Notes under the pieces: model-generated | Database searches by the model: none | What the model saw: only the letters and a program-made list of their open reading frames with translations | Told to the model about the DNA's origin: nothing | Made by a program: the position numbers and the translations under genes | Source: Actinomycetota bacterium | GTDB lineage: Bacteria; Actinomycetota; Acidimicrobiia; Acidimicrobiales; SZUA-35 | DNA: 7,416 nucleotides | Assembly: GCA_027730885.1 (NCBI GenBank) | Contig: JAQCHM010000164.1 | Coordinates: 1-7,416 of the forward strand | Direction of reading: 5' to 3' | Shown here: piece after piece, positions 6,862 through 7,416 of the stretch | How positions within the stretch are numbered: the first letter of the stretch is position 1 | Layout of the letters: every line of letters begins with the position of its first letter

Positions 6862-7416
6862 CTAGCGGCGCCGGCCGCCACGGCCCCGAGCGAACGCGAC
6901 CAACCCGGCGAGAGCAACCGCGGCCGCCGCCGCTGCGGAGCCCAGGAGACCGAGGGCAGAGCCGTCGCCGCCGGCCTCGGCCGACTCGGGCACGATCGAC
7001 GTGACATTGCTCTTGCCGGCCTGACCGGTCGTGGGCGGGGCAGTCGTCTGCGAGGCGGTGGAGGGCAGGGCGGTGGTGGACGGCAGGGCAGTGGCTCGCT
7101 GCGAGGTCACCCGCTGAGGCAGGGCCGATTCGACGATCGGGAAGAAGGCGTCACCCGGGCAGGACGTGAGGCTCATGGCGCTGTGCCCGTTGATGGTGGG
7201 CGTGACCACCGTCGTGCCGGCGGGGTGACGGTTCGACCCGAGCGAGACGAACTCGGCTCGAGCTCCCGACGAAGTGTCAAGGCCGTGGCGATCAGCCAGC
7301 CAGGCAAGCACCTTGACCAGGCTCGCCTGGGCCTCCTCCGAAGGAGCGACGCTGGTGAAGTCACCGATCAGACAGACGAGCTGACTGAAGCCCTGGTTCC
7401 CGCCGGTTGCGTCACC
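6862..7416 (-). CDS. Membrane-anchored PGRP/N-acetylmuramoyl-L-alanine amidase-like protein, N-terminus missing
   Basis: The last 184 residues of a gene cut by the right window edge are visible. Residues about 1-95 of this fragment are the C-terminal half of a peptidoglycan-recognition (Amidase_2) domain: CLIGDF (15-20), a LVKVLAWLADRHGLD helix, and NGHSAMSLTSCPGDAF. His78 and Cys86 are spaced eight apart, as are zinc ligands His122 and Cys130 of T7 lysozyme; the third ligand would lie in the missing part. GHSAMSLTSCPGD replaces the common GHRD...TSCPGD, so the Arg-Asp pair is lost. A Ser/Thr/Ala/Pro-rich linker (about 105-130, with TALPST twice in a row) leads to a hydrophobic Gly/Ala-rich helix (about 154-176) and an Arg-rich end, GRGGRRR, suggesting a C-terminal membrane anchor with the domain outside. 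It probably acts on or binds cell-wall peptide. tsaE starts 12 nt after its stop, so they are likely cotranscribed. A signal peptide cannot be checked. Confidence 0.8.
   Translation of the reverse strand, partial: GDATGGNQGFSQLVCLIGDFTSVAPSEEAQASLVKVLAWLADRHGLDTSSGARAEFVSLGSNRHPAGTTVVTPTINGHSAMSLTSCPGDAFFPIVESALPQRVTSQRATALPSTTALPSTASQTTAPPTTGQAGKSNVTSIVPESAEAGGDGSALGLLGSAAAAAAVALAGLVAFARGRGGRRR

Noticed and set aside
7055..7105. LPSTT and LPSTA as sortase (LPXTG-like) anchoring motifs in the PGRP-like protein
   Set aside because: Neither has the final Gly and they lie about 40 residues before the hydrophobic segment, whereas sortase motifs lie directly before it; they read as part of a low-complexity Ser/Thr/Pro linker.

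Overview
The window is GC-rich bacterial chromosome, almost entirely coding, with little intergenic space and many alternative start codons. It looks like a high-GC actinobacterium (Actinomycetota). The order tsaE-tsaB-rimI-tsaD-groES-groEL, all on the minus strand, is the order I recall from Mycobacterium tuberculosis (Rv3422c to Rv3417c). The CIRCE operator and the GGM-tailed GroEL fit that phylum. A deep lineage such as Acidimicrobiia is my guess from the general look of the proteins; it is not demonstrated.

Layout, left to right. Positions 1-219 are non-coding. They hold a nested inverted-repeat cluster built on a TCTGCAAGC core (about 27-130) and a perfect 14-bp hairpin (157-188) that should terminate the groESL transcript. 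Then comes the minus-strand chaperonin operon groEL (220-1869) and groES (1881-2168), preceded by a ribosome-binding site, a CIRCE operator (2190-2216) and a plausible promoter (2216-2243). Upstream of that lie a TerC/Alx-family membrane protein (2277-3308, minus) and, divergent from it, a HAD-family hydrolase (3389-4162, plus). The HAD gene meets tsaD tail to tail with 2 bp between the stop codons.

The right half is a tight minus-strand operon, transcribed from right to left: the 3' part of a membrane-anchored peptidoglycan-recognition/amidase protein (from 7416 to 6862, cut by the window edge), tsaE, tsaB, rimI and tsaD. tsaE/tsaB, tsaB/rimI and rimI/tsaD overlap by 4-7 nt, so they are probably translationally coupled. 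TsaB, TsaD and TsaE form the bacterial machinery that transfers threonylcarbamoyl to A37 of ANN-decoding tRNAs (t6A). RimI is the N-terminal acetyltransferase for ribosomal protein S18. With GroES/GroEL next to them, the region is a translation and protein-quality neighbourhood.

I found no convincing new biological system. The points most worth a second look are the repeat cluster at the left edge, the terC-HAD pair sitting between tsaD and groES in an otherwise conserved order, the membrane-anchored PGRP-like protein at the head of the t6A operon, and a 9-bp-period repeat between the divergent terC and HAD genes.
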